DNA of 26,877 bases from CAISIP01 sp031383745 (lineage in GTDB: Bacteria > Pseudomonadota > Gammaproteobacteria > Burkholderiales > Burkholderiaceae_C), in assembly GCA_031383745.1 (NCBI GenBank), contig JANMZX010000071.1:1-26877 (forward strand). Direction: 5' to 3'. Below are positions 1-7,981 of this stretch, piece by piece. How positions within the stretch are numbered: position 1 is the first letter of the stretch; each line of letters begins with the position of its first letter. Position numbers and translations under genes: made by a program. The notes below the pieces were generated by a model, which had not been told where the DNA came from, ran no database searches, and worked only from the letters and a program-made list of their open reading frames with translations.

Positions 1-324
1 GAACGCGGCGTACGCCTGAGCGGCGGGCAGCGCCAGCGCATCGCCATCGCACGGGCCATGCTCAAGAACCCCCCGCTGTTGCTGCTCGACGAGGCTACCA
101 GCGCGCTGGATGCCGAGAGCGAGCGCATGGTGCAGGCGGCGCTCGAATCCGCGATGCGCAACCGCACCACGCTGGTGATCGCGCACCGGCTGGCAACCGT
201 GCAGAAGGCCGACCGCATCATCGTGCTGGACCAGGCGAGGATCGTCGAGCAGGGTACCCACGCGTCGCTGGTGGCCCAGGGCGGTGTGTACGCGCGGCTG
301 GCTGCGCTGCAGTTCACCAGCTGA
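1..324 (+). CDS. ABC exporter, ATP-binding C-terminal end (partial)
   Basis: This is the C-terminal 107 residues of an ABC transporter nucleotide-binding domain; the 5' part lies outside the window. The frame is open from base 1. Visible in order are the ABC signature LSGGQ (residues 6-10 of the fragment), the Walker B stretch LLLLDE followed by ATSALD (about 26-37), and the H-loop histidine in VIAHR (about 59-63). The ending, with a short tail after the VEQGTH motif, is typical of MsbA/exporter-type fused permease-ATPases, in which ATP hydrolysis drives export of lipids or other hydrophobic compounds. The substrate cannot be told from this fragment. The gene converges on the DUF1178 gene, with 18 bases between the two stop codons. 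Confidence 0.9.
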   Translation, partial: ERGVRLSGGQRQRIAIARAMLKNPPLLLLDEATSALDAESERMVQAALESAMRNRTTLVIAHRLATVQKADRIIVLDQARIVEQGTHASLVAQGGVYARLAALQFTS

Positions 325-338
325 CCGGGCCAGCCCGG
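325..338 (+). terminator. Small hairpin between convergent genes
   Basis: CCGGG (325-329) and CCCGG (334-338) can form a five-pair GC stem with a four-base loop immediately after the stop codon of the ABC gene. Only a weak T-rich stretch follows on the plus strand and none on the minus strand, so it is at best a poor intrinsic terminator. Confidence 0.3.
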
Positions 339-342
339 AGGC

Positions 343-795
343 TTATTGCAGCTGGCCCTTGAGGGCGTCGGGCAGCGGCAGCTGCATCACCGAAATGCCT
401 TCGTCCAGCAGGGACTCGGTCTCGGCTGGCGACGCCTTGCCGCGGATCCCGCGCTGTGGCGTTTCGCCGTAATGGATGCGGCGCGCTTCCTCGGCGAACC
501 GGGCGCCAACATCCTCGGTGTTGGCCAGCACCCGGCGTGCCAGTGCCATCCAGGCCAGCTGGATTTCGGTGTCGGGGTTGGCCTGGGTCGCCACCACGTC
601 CTGCACGGGCGCTTCGGGCGCACGCGCGTGCCCGAGGTTGAGCCGGGGCGCACTGAGCTTCTTGCTGACCTGGGTATCGCCGCACATCGGGCAGGACACC
701 AGGCCGCGTGCCAGCTGGCTGGCGAAGTCGTCCTCCGAGCCGAACCAGCCCTCGAACACATGCAAACCGCTGCACTGAAGATCCAGCACTTTCAT
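343..795 (-). CDS. DUF1178 family protein
   Basis: A 150-residue protein starting MKVLDLQC, matching the DUF1178 family of small proteobacterial proteins of unknown function. A CPMC pair at residues 35-38, together with Cys8, looks like a small zinc-binding site near the N-terminus; the C-terminal half is helical and charged. Upstream in-frame codons would extend the protein, but the ATG at 795 gives the family's usual N-terminus and sits 7 bases after the Nudix gene stop, so this start was chosen. It is the last gene of the long minus-strand run and is probably co-transcribed with the Nudix gene. No biochemical role can be assigned from the sequence. Confidence 0.85.
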   Translation of the reverse strand: MKVLDLQCSGLHVFEGWFGSEDDFASQLARGLVSCPMCGDTQVSKKLSAPRLNLGHARAPEAPVQDVVATQANPDTEIQLAWMALARRVLANTEDVGARFAEEARRIHYGETPQRGIRGKASPAETESLLDEGISVMQLPLPDALKGQLQ

Positions 796-802
796 GGCCG
801 GA

Positions 803-1411
803 TTATCCCGCAAGGGCCTGATCGGCGACGGGCTTCCAGTCGAGAGACCAGGCGCCCGACAACAGGTTCTGCAGCCACAGGGCACCGACGAGTGTCTTGC
901 CATCGGTGATCGTGCCGTCGCGGCACCACTGCGACACGTCCGCGGGGCTTGCGCTGATCACGTCGAGAAACTCGCCTTCGTCGAGCGAACGCTCACCGGC
1001 GGTCAGGCCGCGCGCGAACCAGACATCGATGAATTCGGTCGAATAGGCCACCAGCGGATGGATCAGCCCGGCACGGGCCCATTCGGCGGCACGGTAGCCG
1101 GTTTCTTCGCGCAGCTCGCGCTGGGCGCACAACCACAGGTCCTCGCCCGGGTCGAGTTTGCCGGCGGGGAACTCGGTGATCACATGGCCGATGGGGTAGC
1201 GGAACTGGCGCTCCATCACGACTTTGAGCGAACCGTCGGCGGCGTCCTGGAGCAGCGGGATGACCATCACGGCGCCGGGGTGCACCACGTACTCGCGGGT
1301 CGCGGACCGGCCATTCGGCAGACGGACCGTATCCCGCCGCACCTGCAGGAAATCGCCGTTCAGGAGCTCCTGGCGCGACGCCAGGTGCTCGGTCAGGTGG
1401 GCGTCCTGCAC
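803..1411 (-). CDS. Nudix hydrolase, ADP-ribose pyrophosphatase-like
   Basis: A 202-residue Nudix hydrolase. The Nudix box is complete: G84, E90, then REL-REETGY ending near residue 106, with the metal-binding glutamates E99, E102 and E103 present. The preceding HPGAVMVIP strand and the EFPAGKLD segment are typical of the ADP-ribose/NDP-sugar pyrophosphatase branch (NudF-like), which cleaves ADP-ribose to AMP and ribose 5-phosphate in the cytoplasm. The start is GTG; no in-frame ATG gives a sensible N-terminus. It begins 40 bases after nuoN and has no visible terminator before it, so it may be read through from the nuo operon. The substrate is inferred from subfamily resemblance only. Confidence 0.88.
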   Translation of the reverse strand: MQDAHLTEHLASRQELLNGDFLQVRRDTVRLPNGRSATREYVVHPGAVMVIPLLQDAADGSLKVVMERQFRYPIGHVITEFPAGKLDPGEDLWLCAQRELREETGYRAAEWARAGLIHPLVAYSTEFIDVWFARGLTAGERSLDEGEFLDVISASPADVSQWCRDGTITDGKTLVGALWLQNLLSGAWSLDWKPVADQALAG

Positions 1412-1451
1412 GGGATCGTGGGTCGACGCGGTAGCTGGCCGAACCAGCCGG

Positions 1452-2939
1452 TCAGGCGGCCATCATGCTGGCGACCGCCCGGGCGCACAGGGCCATCAGG
1501 CCACCCGGAAACAGGCCCACGAGCAGCACCAGCGCGCCGTTGATCGACAGCACTACCCGAATGTCCGCCGGGGCATGGATGGCCGCGGTCTGGACCGGTT
1601 CGTCGAAATACATGACCTTGACGACACGCAGGTAGTAGAACGCGCCGACCAGCGACATCATGACGGCGAAGATCGCCAGACCGATATGCATCGCCTGCCC
1701 GGAGGACACCAGCGCCTGCAGCACCGAAAGCTTGGCGTAGAAGCCGACCATGGGCGGAATGCCGGCCAGCGAGAACAGGCATACCGCCATCACCGCCGCA
1801 TACAGCGGGCTGCGCTGGTTGAGGCCGGCGAAATCGGTGATCTCCTCGCTCTCGAAGCCCTTGCGCGAGAGCAGCAGGATCACACCAAACGTGGCCAGGG
1901 TGGTCAGCACATAGGTCAGGATGTAGAACATCGACGAACCGTAGGCGTCGGCCGACGAAATCGAATTGCCGTTGATCACGCCCGACATCATCCCCAGCAG
2001 CACAAAACCCATCTGCGAAATCGTGGAGAACGCCAGCATGCGCTTGAGGTTGGTCTGCGCGATGGCGGCCAGGTTGCCCACCAGCAGCGAGCCGATGGAC
2101 AACAGCGCCAGCATCTGCTGCCAGTCGAGCGCCAGCGGCAGCAGGCCCTCGACCAGCATGCGGATGAAGATCGCAAAGGCCGCCAGCTTGGGCGCACCAC
2201 CGACCAGCAGCGTCACCGTGGTGGGAGCACCCTGGTAGACGTCCGGGATCCACATGTGGAACGGCACCACACCCAGCTTGAACGCCAGGCCGGCCACCAC
2301 GAACACCAGGCCGAACACCAGCACCTGGTGCTTGATGCGCCCGGACGCGATCACCTGGGCGACCTCGTTCACGTCCAGCGTGCCGGTGGCGCCGTACATC
2401 ATGGACATGCCGTAGAGCAGGAAGCCGGAGGCCATGGCACCGAGCACGAAGTACTTCATGGCGGCTTCGGTGGCGACGACGCTGTCGCGCCGCAAGGCCA
2501 CCAGCGCGTAGCTCGACAGCGTCAGCAACTCCAGCCCCATGTAGATCACCAGGAAGTTGTTGCCGCCGATCATGAAGAACATGCCCAGCAGGCCGAACAG
2601 CGACAGCGTGAACAATTCGCCGCCGCGCAGCATGTCGCGGGCGCCGGCATAGGGCCGGCCATACACGAGGGTTACCAGCACCGCCAGCGTGGCGAAGCAT
2701 TTGAGCCAGTTGCCCATCTGGTCGCTGATGACAAGCTTGCCAAAACCATACTGGTTCAGGCCGCTGATGGCGTATTCGGCCTGCATGGCGGCCACCAGCG
2801 CCAGCGTGGCGATGGTCAGCACGTAGGTCGTGGTCCGGCCGGCGCTCTTGACGCCCAGGTCGACGAGCGCAATCACGCAGGCCAGGGTCAGCAAGGCGAT
2901 CTCGGGGTAGACCGTGATCCAACTGTAGTTGTCAATCAT
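1452..2939 (-). CDS. nuoN: NADH-quinone oxidoreductase subunit N
   Basis: A 495-residue polytopic membrane protein, one of the three antiporter-like proton-pumping subunits of complex I. It has about 14 hydrophobic helices. The key charged residues of the proton path are visible: the glutamate of the MGLELL segment (E137) and the lysine of AGLAFKLGVVPFH (K221), followed by the conserved HMWIPDVYQGAPT loop. The length is normal for the family. ATG at 2939 is preceded by GAGAG. It lies 12 bases after nuoM and is the last nuo gene. It works in the cytoplasmic membrane next to NuoM, NuoK, NuoJ and NuoA. Confidence 0.97.
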   Translation of the reverse strand: MIDNYSWITVYPEIALLTLACVIALVDLGVKSAGRTTTYVLTIATLALVAAMQAEYAISGLNQYGFGKLVISDQMGNWLKCFATLAVLVTLVYGRPYAGARDMLRGGELFTLSLFGLLGMFFMIGGNNFLVIYMGLELLTLSSYALVALRRDSVVATEAAMKYFVLGAMASGFLLYGMSMMYGATGTLDVNEVAQVIASGRIKHQVLVFGLVFVVAGLAFKLGVVPFHMWIPDVYQGAPTTVTLLVGGAPKLAAFAIFIRMLVEGLLPLALDWQQMLALLSIGSLLVGNLAAIAQTNLKRMLAFSTISQMGFVLLGMMSGVINGNSISSADAYGSSMFYILTYVLTTLATFGVILLLSRKGFESEEITDFAGLNQRSPLYAAVMAVCLFSLAGIPPMVGFYAKLSVLQALVSSGQAMHIGLAIFAVMMSLVGAFYYLRVVKVMYFDEPVQTAAIHAPADIRVVLSINGALVLLVGLFPGGLMALCARAVASMMAA

Positions 2940-2951
2940 TGTCCGGGTCTC

Positions 2952-4427
2952 TCAATTCAACTTGGTAAGTGCCACGTGCCTGAGCAACTCGGCGACCGAA
3001 CCGTTCATGACGTCGGTGAACGGCTTGGGATACACACCCATGTACAGCACCGGGACCGCCAGCAGGGTCATGGTGAGGAACTCGCGCGCGCTGATGTCCT
3101 GCAGGGCCTTGACATCGTCATTGGCCACCGCGCCCAGGTAGACCCGCTTGAACATCCACAAGGTGTAGGCAGCACCGAAGACCAGCGCCGTGGCAGCGGC
3201 GAATCCGAGCCAGAAATTGGCCTTGACCGCAGCCAGGATGACCATCCACTCGCCGACGAAACCGGCAGTGCCCGGCAGGCCGCAGTTGGCCATCGAGAAG
3301 AACAGCGCGAAGGCGGCGAACTTGGGCATGGTGTTGACCACGCCGCCGTAGGACGCAATCTCGCGCGAATGCACCCGGTCGTACAACACGCCGATGGCCA
3401 GGAACATGGCGGCCGACACAAAACCGTGCGCGATCATCTGGACGATGCCACCCGACACGCCGAGGTCGCTGAACACGAAGAATCCCAGTGTGACGAATCC
3501 CATGTGCGCCACCGACGAATAGGCCACCAGTTTTTTCATGTCCTTCTGGACCATCGCCACCAGCCCGACGTAGACCACGGCGATCAGCGACAGCGTGATC
3601 ATCAGCCCCGCCCACTCGCGCGAGGCGTCGGGCACGATGGGCAGCGAGAAGCGCAGGAAGCCATAGGCACCGAGCTTGAGCATGATCGCCGCCAGCACGG
3701 CGGAGCCACCGGTGGGTGCCTCCACGTGCACATCCGGCAACCAGGTGTGCACCGGCCACATCGGCACCTTGACCGCAAAGGCCGCCAGGAAGGCAAAGAA
3801 CAGCAGCGTCTGCGTGGTGCTGCCCAACGGCAGCTTGTGCCAGGTGAGCAGGTCAAAGCTGCCACCCGACTTCGTGTACAGGAAGATCAGCGCGACCAGC
3901 ATCAACAGCGAGCCAAGCAGCGTGTAGAGGAAGAACTTGAAGGCCGCGTAGATCTTGTTCGGCCCGCCCCAGATGCCGATGATCAGGTACATCGGGATCA
4001 GCGTGGCCTCGAAGAACACGTAGAACAGCAGGCCGTCGAGCGCGCTGAACACGCCGATCATCAGGCCGCTGAGGATCAGGAAGGCGCCCATGTACTGGTT
4101 GACCTTGCGGGTGATGACCTCCCAGCCCGCAATCACCACAACCAGGTTGATGAAGGCCGTCAGCAGCACGAACCACAACGAGATGCCGTCCAGGCCCACG
4201 TGGTAGAAGACGTTGAAGCGTCCGATCCAGGGCGTGCGTTCGACAAACTGCATGGCCGAGGTGCCGAGCTTGAAGCCGTCGTACAGCGGCAGGGTGACCA
4301 GGAACGACACCAACGCGCCGATCAGGGCGACCCAGCGCACTGCAGTGGCCTGCTCGTCCCGCCCCAGGGCCAGCAATATGACGCCAAAGGCGATCGGCAT
4401 CCAGATAGCCAGGCTCAGCAATCCCAT
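2952..4427 (-). CDS. nuoM: NADH-quinone oxidoreductase subunit M
   Basis: A 491-residue antiporter-like membrane subunit of complex I with about 14 transmembrane helices. The proton-channel residues expected for NuoM are present: E140 in FFEATLIPMY, K220 in FAVKVPMWP, and K251 in the MLKLGAYG helix. The HTWLPDVHVEAPT loop is the usual family signature. The ATG at 4427 is served by a good AGGAG about 11 bases upstream. The stop of nuoL is 13 bases before the start, so the two genes are closely linked. It pumps one of the protons moved per NADH oxidised. Confidence 0.97.
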   Translation of the reverse strand: MGLLSLAIWMPIAFGVILLALGRDEQATAVRWVALIGALVSFLVTLPLYDGFKLGTSAMQFVERTPWIGRFNVFYHVGLDGISLWFVLLTAFINLVVVIAGWEVITRKVNQYMGAFLILSGLMIGVFSALDGLLFYVFFEATLIPMYLIIGIWGGPNKIYAAFKFFLYTLLGSLLMLVALIFLYTKSGGSFDLLTWHKLPLGSTTQTLLFFAFLAAFAVKVPMWPVHTWLPDVHVEAPTGGSAVLAAIMLKLGAYGFLRFSLPIVPDASREWAGLMITLSLIAVVYVGLVAMVQKDMKKLVAYSSVAHMGFVTLGFFVFSDLGVSGGIVQMIAHGFVSAAMFLAIGVLYDRVHSREIASYGGVVNTMPKFAAFALFFSMANCGLPGTAGFVGEWMVILAAVKANFWLGFAAATALVFGAAYTLWMFKRVYLGAVANDDVKALQDISAREFLTMTLLAVPVLYMGVYPKPFTDVMNGSVAELLRHVALTKLN

Positions 4428-4440
4428 TTTTCTTGTTCTC

Positions 4441-6453
4441 CTAGCGCCAGACGAAATACGTCATCAGCACAAACACGCCCAGAATCATCGTCAGCGCATA
4501 GTGGTACAGGTAGCCCGACTGGAAGTGCCGCACGACCGCGGACACCAGCCCCACCAGCTTCCAGGAGCCGTTGACAAGTACCCCGTCGATGATGGCCTGG
4601 TCGCCGCCCTTCCACAGGCCGGTGCCCAGAGCGCGCGCGCCCCGGGCCAGCACGTTTTCGTTGAACCAGTCGAGGTAGTACTTGTTCTCGAGCAGGGTGT
4701 AGATCGGCTGCACGCGCACCTGTATCGCCGCCGGCAGCGCCGGGTTGACCATGTACATGTAGTAGGAGCAGGCCACGCCGGCCAGGGCCAGCCAGAACGG
4801 CGCAGTGGTCAGGGCATGTGTGGCCATCTGCGCCGGGCCGTGGAATATCTTGCCCAGTTGCTGCATGGCCGGGTGGGCTGCCGCGTTGACGAAGATCGCG
4901 TCCTTGAAGAAGTCGCCAAACAGCATCGGGCCGATGGTCATGAAGCCGATCACCACCGAGGGTATCGCCAGCAGGATCAGGGGCACTGTCACCACCCAGG
5001 GCGACTCGTGCGGCGCGTGCTGCCCGCCGTGGTGGCCATGGTGGTCGTCGTGGTGCGCATCCGGGTTCTGGTCGAAACGCTCCTTGCCATGGAACACCAG
5101 GAAATACATCCGGAACGAGTAGAACGCGGTGACGAAAACGCCCGCGAGCACGGCGAAATGCGCGAATCCGGCGCCGGGCAGATGGCTGAAGTGCACCGCC
5201 TCGATGATGCTGTCCTTGGAGTAGAAACCGGCGAAGAACGGCGTGCCGATCAGCGCCAGCGACCCCAGCAGGGCGGTGATCCAGGTGATCGGCATGTACT
5301 TGCGCAGGCCTCCCATCCAGCGGATGTCCTGGTTGTGGTGCACCCCCATGATCACCGAGCCCGCGGCCAGGAACAGCAAGGCCTTGAAGAAGGCATGGGT
5401 CATCAGGTGGAACACGGCTACCGAGTAGGCCGAGGCGCCAAGGGCCACGGTCATGTAGCCGAGTTGCGACAGGGTCGAATACGCGACAACCCGCTTGATG
5501 TCGTTCTGGATGATGCCCAGGAAACCCATGAACAGCGCCGTGATGGCGCCAATGACCAGCACGAAATTCAGCGCGGTGTCGCTCAGTTCGAACAGCGGCG
5601 ACATGCGCGCCACCATGAAGATCCCAGCCGTGACCATGGTGGCTGCGTGGATCAGCGCCGAGATCGGCGTGGGGCCCTCCATCGAGTCGGGCAACCAGAC
5701 ATGCAGCGGAAACTGCGCCGACTTGCCCATGGCACCCACAAACAGGCAGATGCAGATCACGGTCACCAGCATCCAGTCGGTGCCGGGAAACGCGAGCTTG
5801 GCCAGTTCCGGGCCCTTGGCGAAAACCTCGGTGTAGTTCAGCGAACCGGCAAAGGCAACCACCAGCCCGATACCCAGGATGAAGCCGAAGTCGCCCACCC
5901 GGTTCACCAGGAAGGCCTTCATGTTGGCGAAGATGGCGGTGGGCCGGTTGAACCAGAAGCCGATCAGCAGGTAGGACACCAGGCCCACCGCCTCCCATCC
6001 GAAGAACAGCTGCAGCATGTTGTTGCTCATCACGAGCATCAGCATGGAGAACGTGAACAGCGAGATGTAGGCAAAGAAACGGTTGTAGCCGTCGTCGTCG
6101 TGCATGTAGCCGATGGTGTAGATGTGCACCATCAGCGAGACGAAGGTCACCACACACATCATCATCGCGGTGAGGCCGTCGACCAGGAAGCCGATCTCCA
6201 TCTTGAGGCCACCCACGACCATCCAGGTGTAGACCGTCTCGTTGAAGCGCGCACCGTCCACGACCACGCTTTGAAGGGTCATGGCCGACAGGATGAAGGC
6301 CAGCAGCACGCCGCCGATCGTGAGGCTGTGGCTGATGGTGCGCCCGAAGCGGTTGCCGCCGAACGCGGTGCCGAACACGCCGGTCACGACAGCACCGACC
6401 AGTGGCGCCAGCGCCACCGTCAGCAGGATGGGGGCAGAGAGGGTTTGGCTCAT
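4441..6453 (-). CDS. nuoL: NADH-quinone oxidoreductase subunit L
   Basis: A 670-residue distal proton-pumping subunit of complex I. Visible motifs are FGWEAVGL with E154, GAMGKSAQFPLHVWLPDSMEG with K244, and MTHAFFKALLFL with K358. A long C-terminal section after residue 500 should form the lateral helix that runs along the membrane arm. A histidine-rich cytoplasmic or periplasmic loop occupies about residues 467-482, with nine histidines in sixteen positions; similar loops are known in betaproteobacterial NuoL, but this could bind metal. The start is ATG at 6453, 8 bases after the nuoK stop; only a weak AGGG-type ribosome site is seen. Confidence 0.97.
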   Translation of the reverse strand: MSQTLSAPILLTVALAPLVGAVVTGVFGTAFGGNRFGRTISHSLTIGGVLLAFILSAMTLQSVVVDGARFNETVYTWMVVGGLKMEIGFLVDGLTAMMMCVVTFVSLMVHIYTIGYMHDDDGYNRFFAYISLFTFSMLMLVMSNNMLQLFFGWEAVGLVSYLLIGFWFNRPTAIFANMKAFLVNRVGDFGFILGIGLVVAFAGSLNYTEVFAKGPELAKLAFPGTDWMLVTVICICLFVGAMGKSAQFPLHVWLPDSMEGPTPISALIHAATMVTAGIFMVARMSPLFELSDTALNFVLVIGAITALFMGFLGIIQNDIKRVVAYSTLSQLGYMTVALGASAYSVAVFHLMTHAFFKALLFLAAGSVIMGVHHNQDIRWMGGLRKYMPITWITALLGSLALIGTPFFAGFYSKDSIIEAVHFSHLPGAGFAHFAVLAGVFVTAFYSFRMYFLVFHGKERFDQNPDAHHDDHHGHHGGQHAPHESPWVVTVPLILLAIPSVVIGFMTIGPMLFGDFFKDAIFVNAAAHPAMQQLGKIFHGPAQMATHALTTAPFWLALAGVACSYYMYMVNPALPAAIQVRVQPIYTLLENKYYLDWFNENVLARGARALGTGLWKGGDQAIIDGVLVNGSWKLVGLVSAVVRHFQSGYLYHYALTMILGVFVLMTYFVWR

Positions 6454-6461
6454 CTTGTTAT

Positions 6462-6770
6462 TCAGCCCTTGAGCGAATTGAGTTCATCCACGTTGATGTT
6501 CGACTTGTTGCGGAACAGCTGCACCAGGATGGCCAGGCCGATGGCCGACTCGGCCGCAGCCACGGTGAGGATGAAGAACACGAAGATCTGGCCGCGCATG
6601 TCGCCCAGGTAGTAGGAGAAGGCGACGAAGTTCATGTTGACCGCCAGCAGCATCAGCTCGATGGCCATCAGCAGGATGATCAGGTTCTTGCGGTTCAGGA
6701 AGATGCCGATCACCGACAAGGCAAACAGCATCGCGCCCAGCGAGAGAAAGTGCCCCAGCGTCAATGTCAT
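6462..6770 (-). CDS. nuoK: NADH-quinone oxidoreductase subunit K
   Basis: A 102-residue, three-helix membrane subunit of complex I (MrpC-like). The two intramembrane glutamates essential for proton transfer are present at E38 (MAIELML) and E74 (AAAESAIGLA). The length matches the family. Its ATG overlaps the nuoJ stop in an ATGA arrangement (6767-6770), indicating translational coupling, and CGGAGA precedes the start inside nuoJ. With NuoJ and NuoA it links the quinone site to the antiporter-like subunits. Confidence 0.97.
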   Translation of the reverse strand: MTLTLGHFLSLGAMLFALSVIGIFLNRKNLIILLMAIELMLLAVNMNFVAFSYYLGDMRGQIFVFFILTVAAAESAIGLAILVQLFRNKSNINVDELNSLKG

Positions 6771-7423
6771 GCTTTTGTCTCCGGGCCCGGTGCGGTGTCG
6801 GCCGGCGGCTCGGCCGGCCTGGTGGGTGCCAGCTTGACCAGTTGCACCCGGTCACGCGAGCGCACGCTGATCTGCGCGCTGGCGCCGATGTGTTTGCTGT
6901 CCTTGCGACCGCGCAGGGTCAGCGCGATGGCGGCGATGATGGCCACCAGCAGGATCACCGCGGCGATCTGCACTGGAAGCACGTACTCGGAATACAGCAG
7001 CACGCCCAGATCCCGGGTATTGGATGCCTGCCCTGCCGCCTGCGCCAGCACAACAATGGGCTTGGGCGCTTCGCTGAGCCGAAAGCCGCCCATCAGCACG
7101 GCGGCCATCTCCAGCGCAATCAGTGCGCCGACCGTGCCAGCCAGCGGAAAGTGCCGCCAGAAGCCCTGGCGCACGCTGTCGATGTTGATGTCGAGCATCA
7201 TCACGACGAACAGGAACAGCACCATCACCGCGCCGACATACACCAGCACCAGTGCGATGGCCAGGAACTCGGCCTTGAGCAGCATCCAGATCATGGCCGC
7301 CTGGAAGAACGCCAGCACCAGGTACAGCGCGGCGTGGACCGGGTTGCGCGCCGTCACCACCCGGAACGCGGCAAACAGCAGCAGGGCCGCAAAAACGTAG
7401 AACAGACCGGCTTTGAAATCCAT
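6767..7423 (-). CDS. nuoJ: NADH-quinone oxidoreductase subunit J
   Basis: A 218-residue membrane subunit of complex I with five hydrophobic helices in the first 165 residues or so. The segment with LVLVYVGAVMVLFLFVVMML carries the pi-bulge-containing third helix typical of NuoJ. The C-terminal 40 residues are polar and proline-rich and presumably lie outside the membrane. The last four bases overlap the nuoK start. The start is 26 bases downstream of nuoI; the ribosome site is weak (CCGAGA). Confidence 0.96.
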   Translation of the reverse strand: MDFKAGLFYVFAALLLFAAFRVVTARNPVHAALYLVLAFFQAAMIWMLLKAEFLAIALVLVYVGAVMVLFLFVVMMLDINIDSVRQGFWRHFPLAGTVGALIALEMAAVLMGGFRLSEAPKPIVVLAQAAGQASNTRDLGVLLYSEYVLPVQIAAVILLVAIIAAIALTLRGRKDSKHIGASAQISVRSRDRVQLVKLAPTRPAEPPADTAPGPETKA

Positions 7424-7449
7424 GGCACGTGTTTCTCGGAGTCACCGCA

Positions 7450-7977
7450 TCAGCGGTATTTGGCGTCCGCGGCCCTGCGCGCGGCAATCTCGCCCTCGTA
7501 GCGATCCCCCACCGCCAGCAGCATGTCCTTCGTGAAGTACAGGTCCCCGCGCTTCTCGCCGTGGTATTCGAAGATGTGGGTCTCGACGATCGAGTCGACC
7601 GGGCAGCTTTCCTCGCAAAAGCCGCAGAAGATGCATTTGGTCAGGTCGATGTCGTAGCGGGTGGTGCGGCGCGATCCGTCGTCGCGCACCTCGGACTCGA
7701 TGGTGATCGCCATGGCCGGGCACACCGCCTCGCACAACTTGCAGGCGATGCAGCGCTCCTCGCCGTTCTCGTAGCGGCGCAGCGCATGCAAGCCGCGAAA
7801 GCGCGGGCTGGCAGGCGTCTTTTCCTCCGGGAACTGCACCGTGATCTTGCGCCGGAACATGTAGCGGCCAGTGACAGCCATGCCCTTGAACAGTTCCAGC
7901 AGCATGAAACTGGAGAGGAAGTCCTTGAGGGAAAAAGGCGCCGAGACAGGCGCACCGGAAGAGGTAACAGCAGTCAT
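7450..7977 (-). CDS. nuoI: NADH-quinone oxidoreductase subunit I
   Basis: A 175-residue ferredoxin-like subunit carrying the two [4Fe-4S] clusters N6a and N6b of the peripheral arm. Both cysteine sets are intact: C76, C79, C82, C86 (CIACKLCEAVCP) and C115, C118, C121, C125 (CIFCGFCEESCP). An amphipathic N-terminal helix (about 16-35) anchors it to the membrane surface. It passes electrons from NuoG to NuoB. The gene follows nuoH after 4 bases and precedes nuoJ. Confidence 0.97.
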   Translation of the reverse strand: MTAVTSSGAPVSAPFSLKDFLSSFMLLELFKGMAVTGRYMFRRKITVQFPEEKTPASPRFRGLHALRRYENGEERCIACKLCEAVCPAMAITIESEVRDDGSRRTTRYDIDLTKCIFCGFCEESCPVDSIVETHIFEYHGEKRGDLYFTKDMLLAVGDRYEGEIAARRAADAKYR

Positions 7978-7981
7978 GGTC

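Noticed and set aside
1224..4574. Very long plus-strand open frame opposite nuoN and nuoM, full of Gln, His, Arg and Asp
   Set aside because: It is a mirror of GC-rich codon usage in the real nuo genes. It has no recognisable domain, biased composition and no ribosome site, and both nuo genes beneath it are intact and conserved.
4213..6612. Long plus-strand open frame opposite nuoM and nuoL
   Set aside because: Same antisense shadow effect; the composition is a reverse complement of membrane-protein codons and shows no family resemblance.
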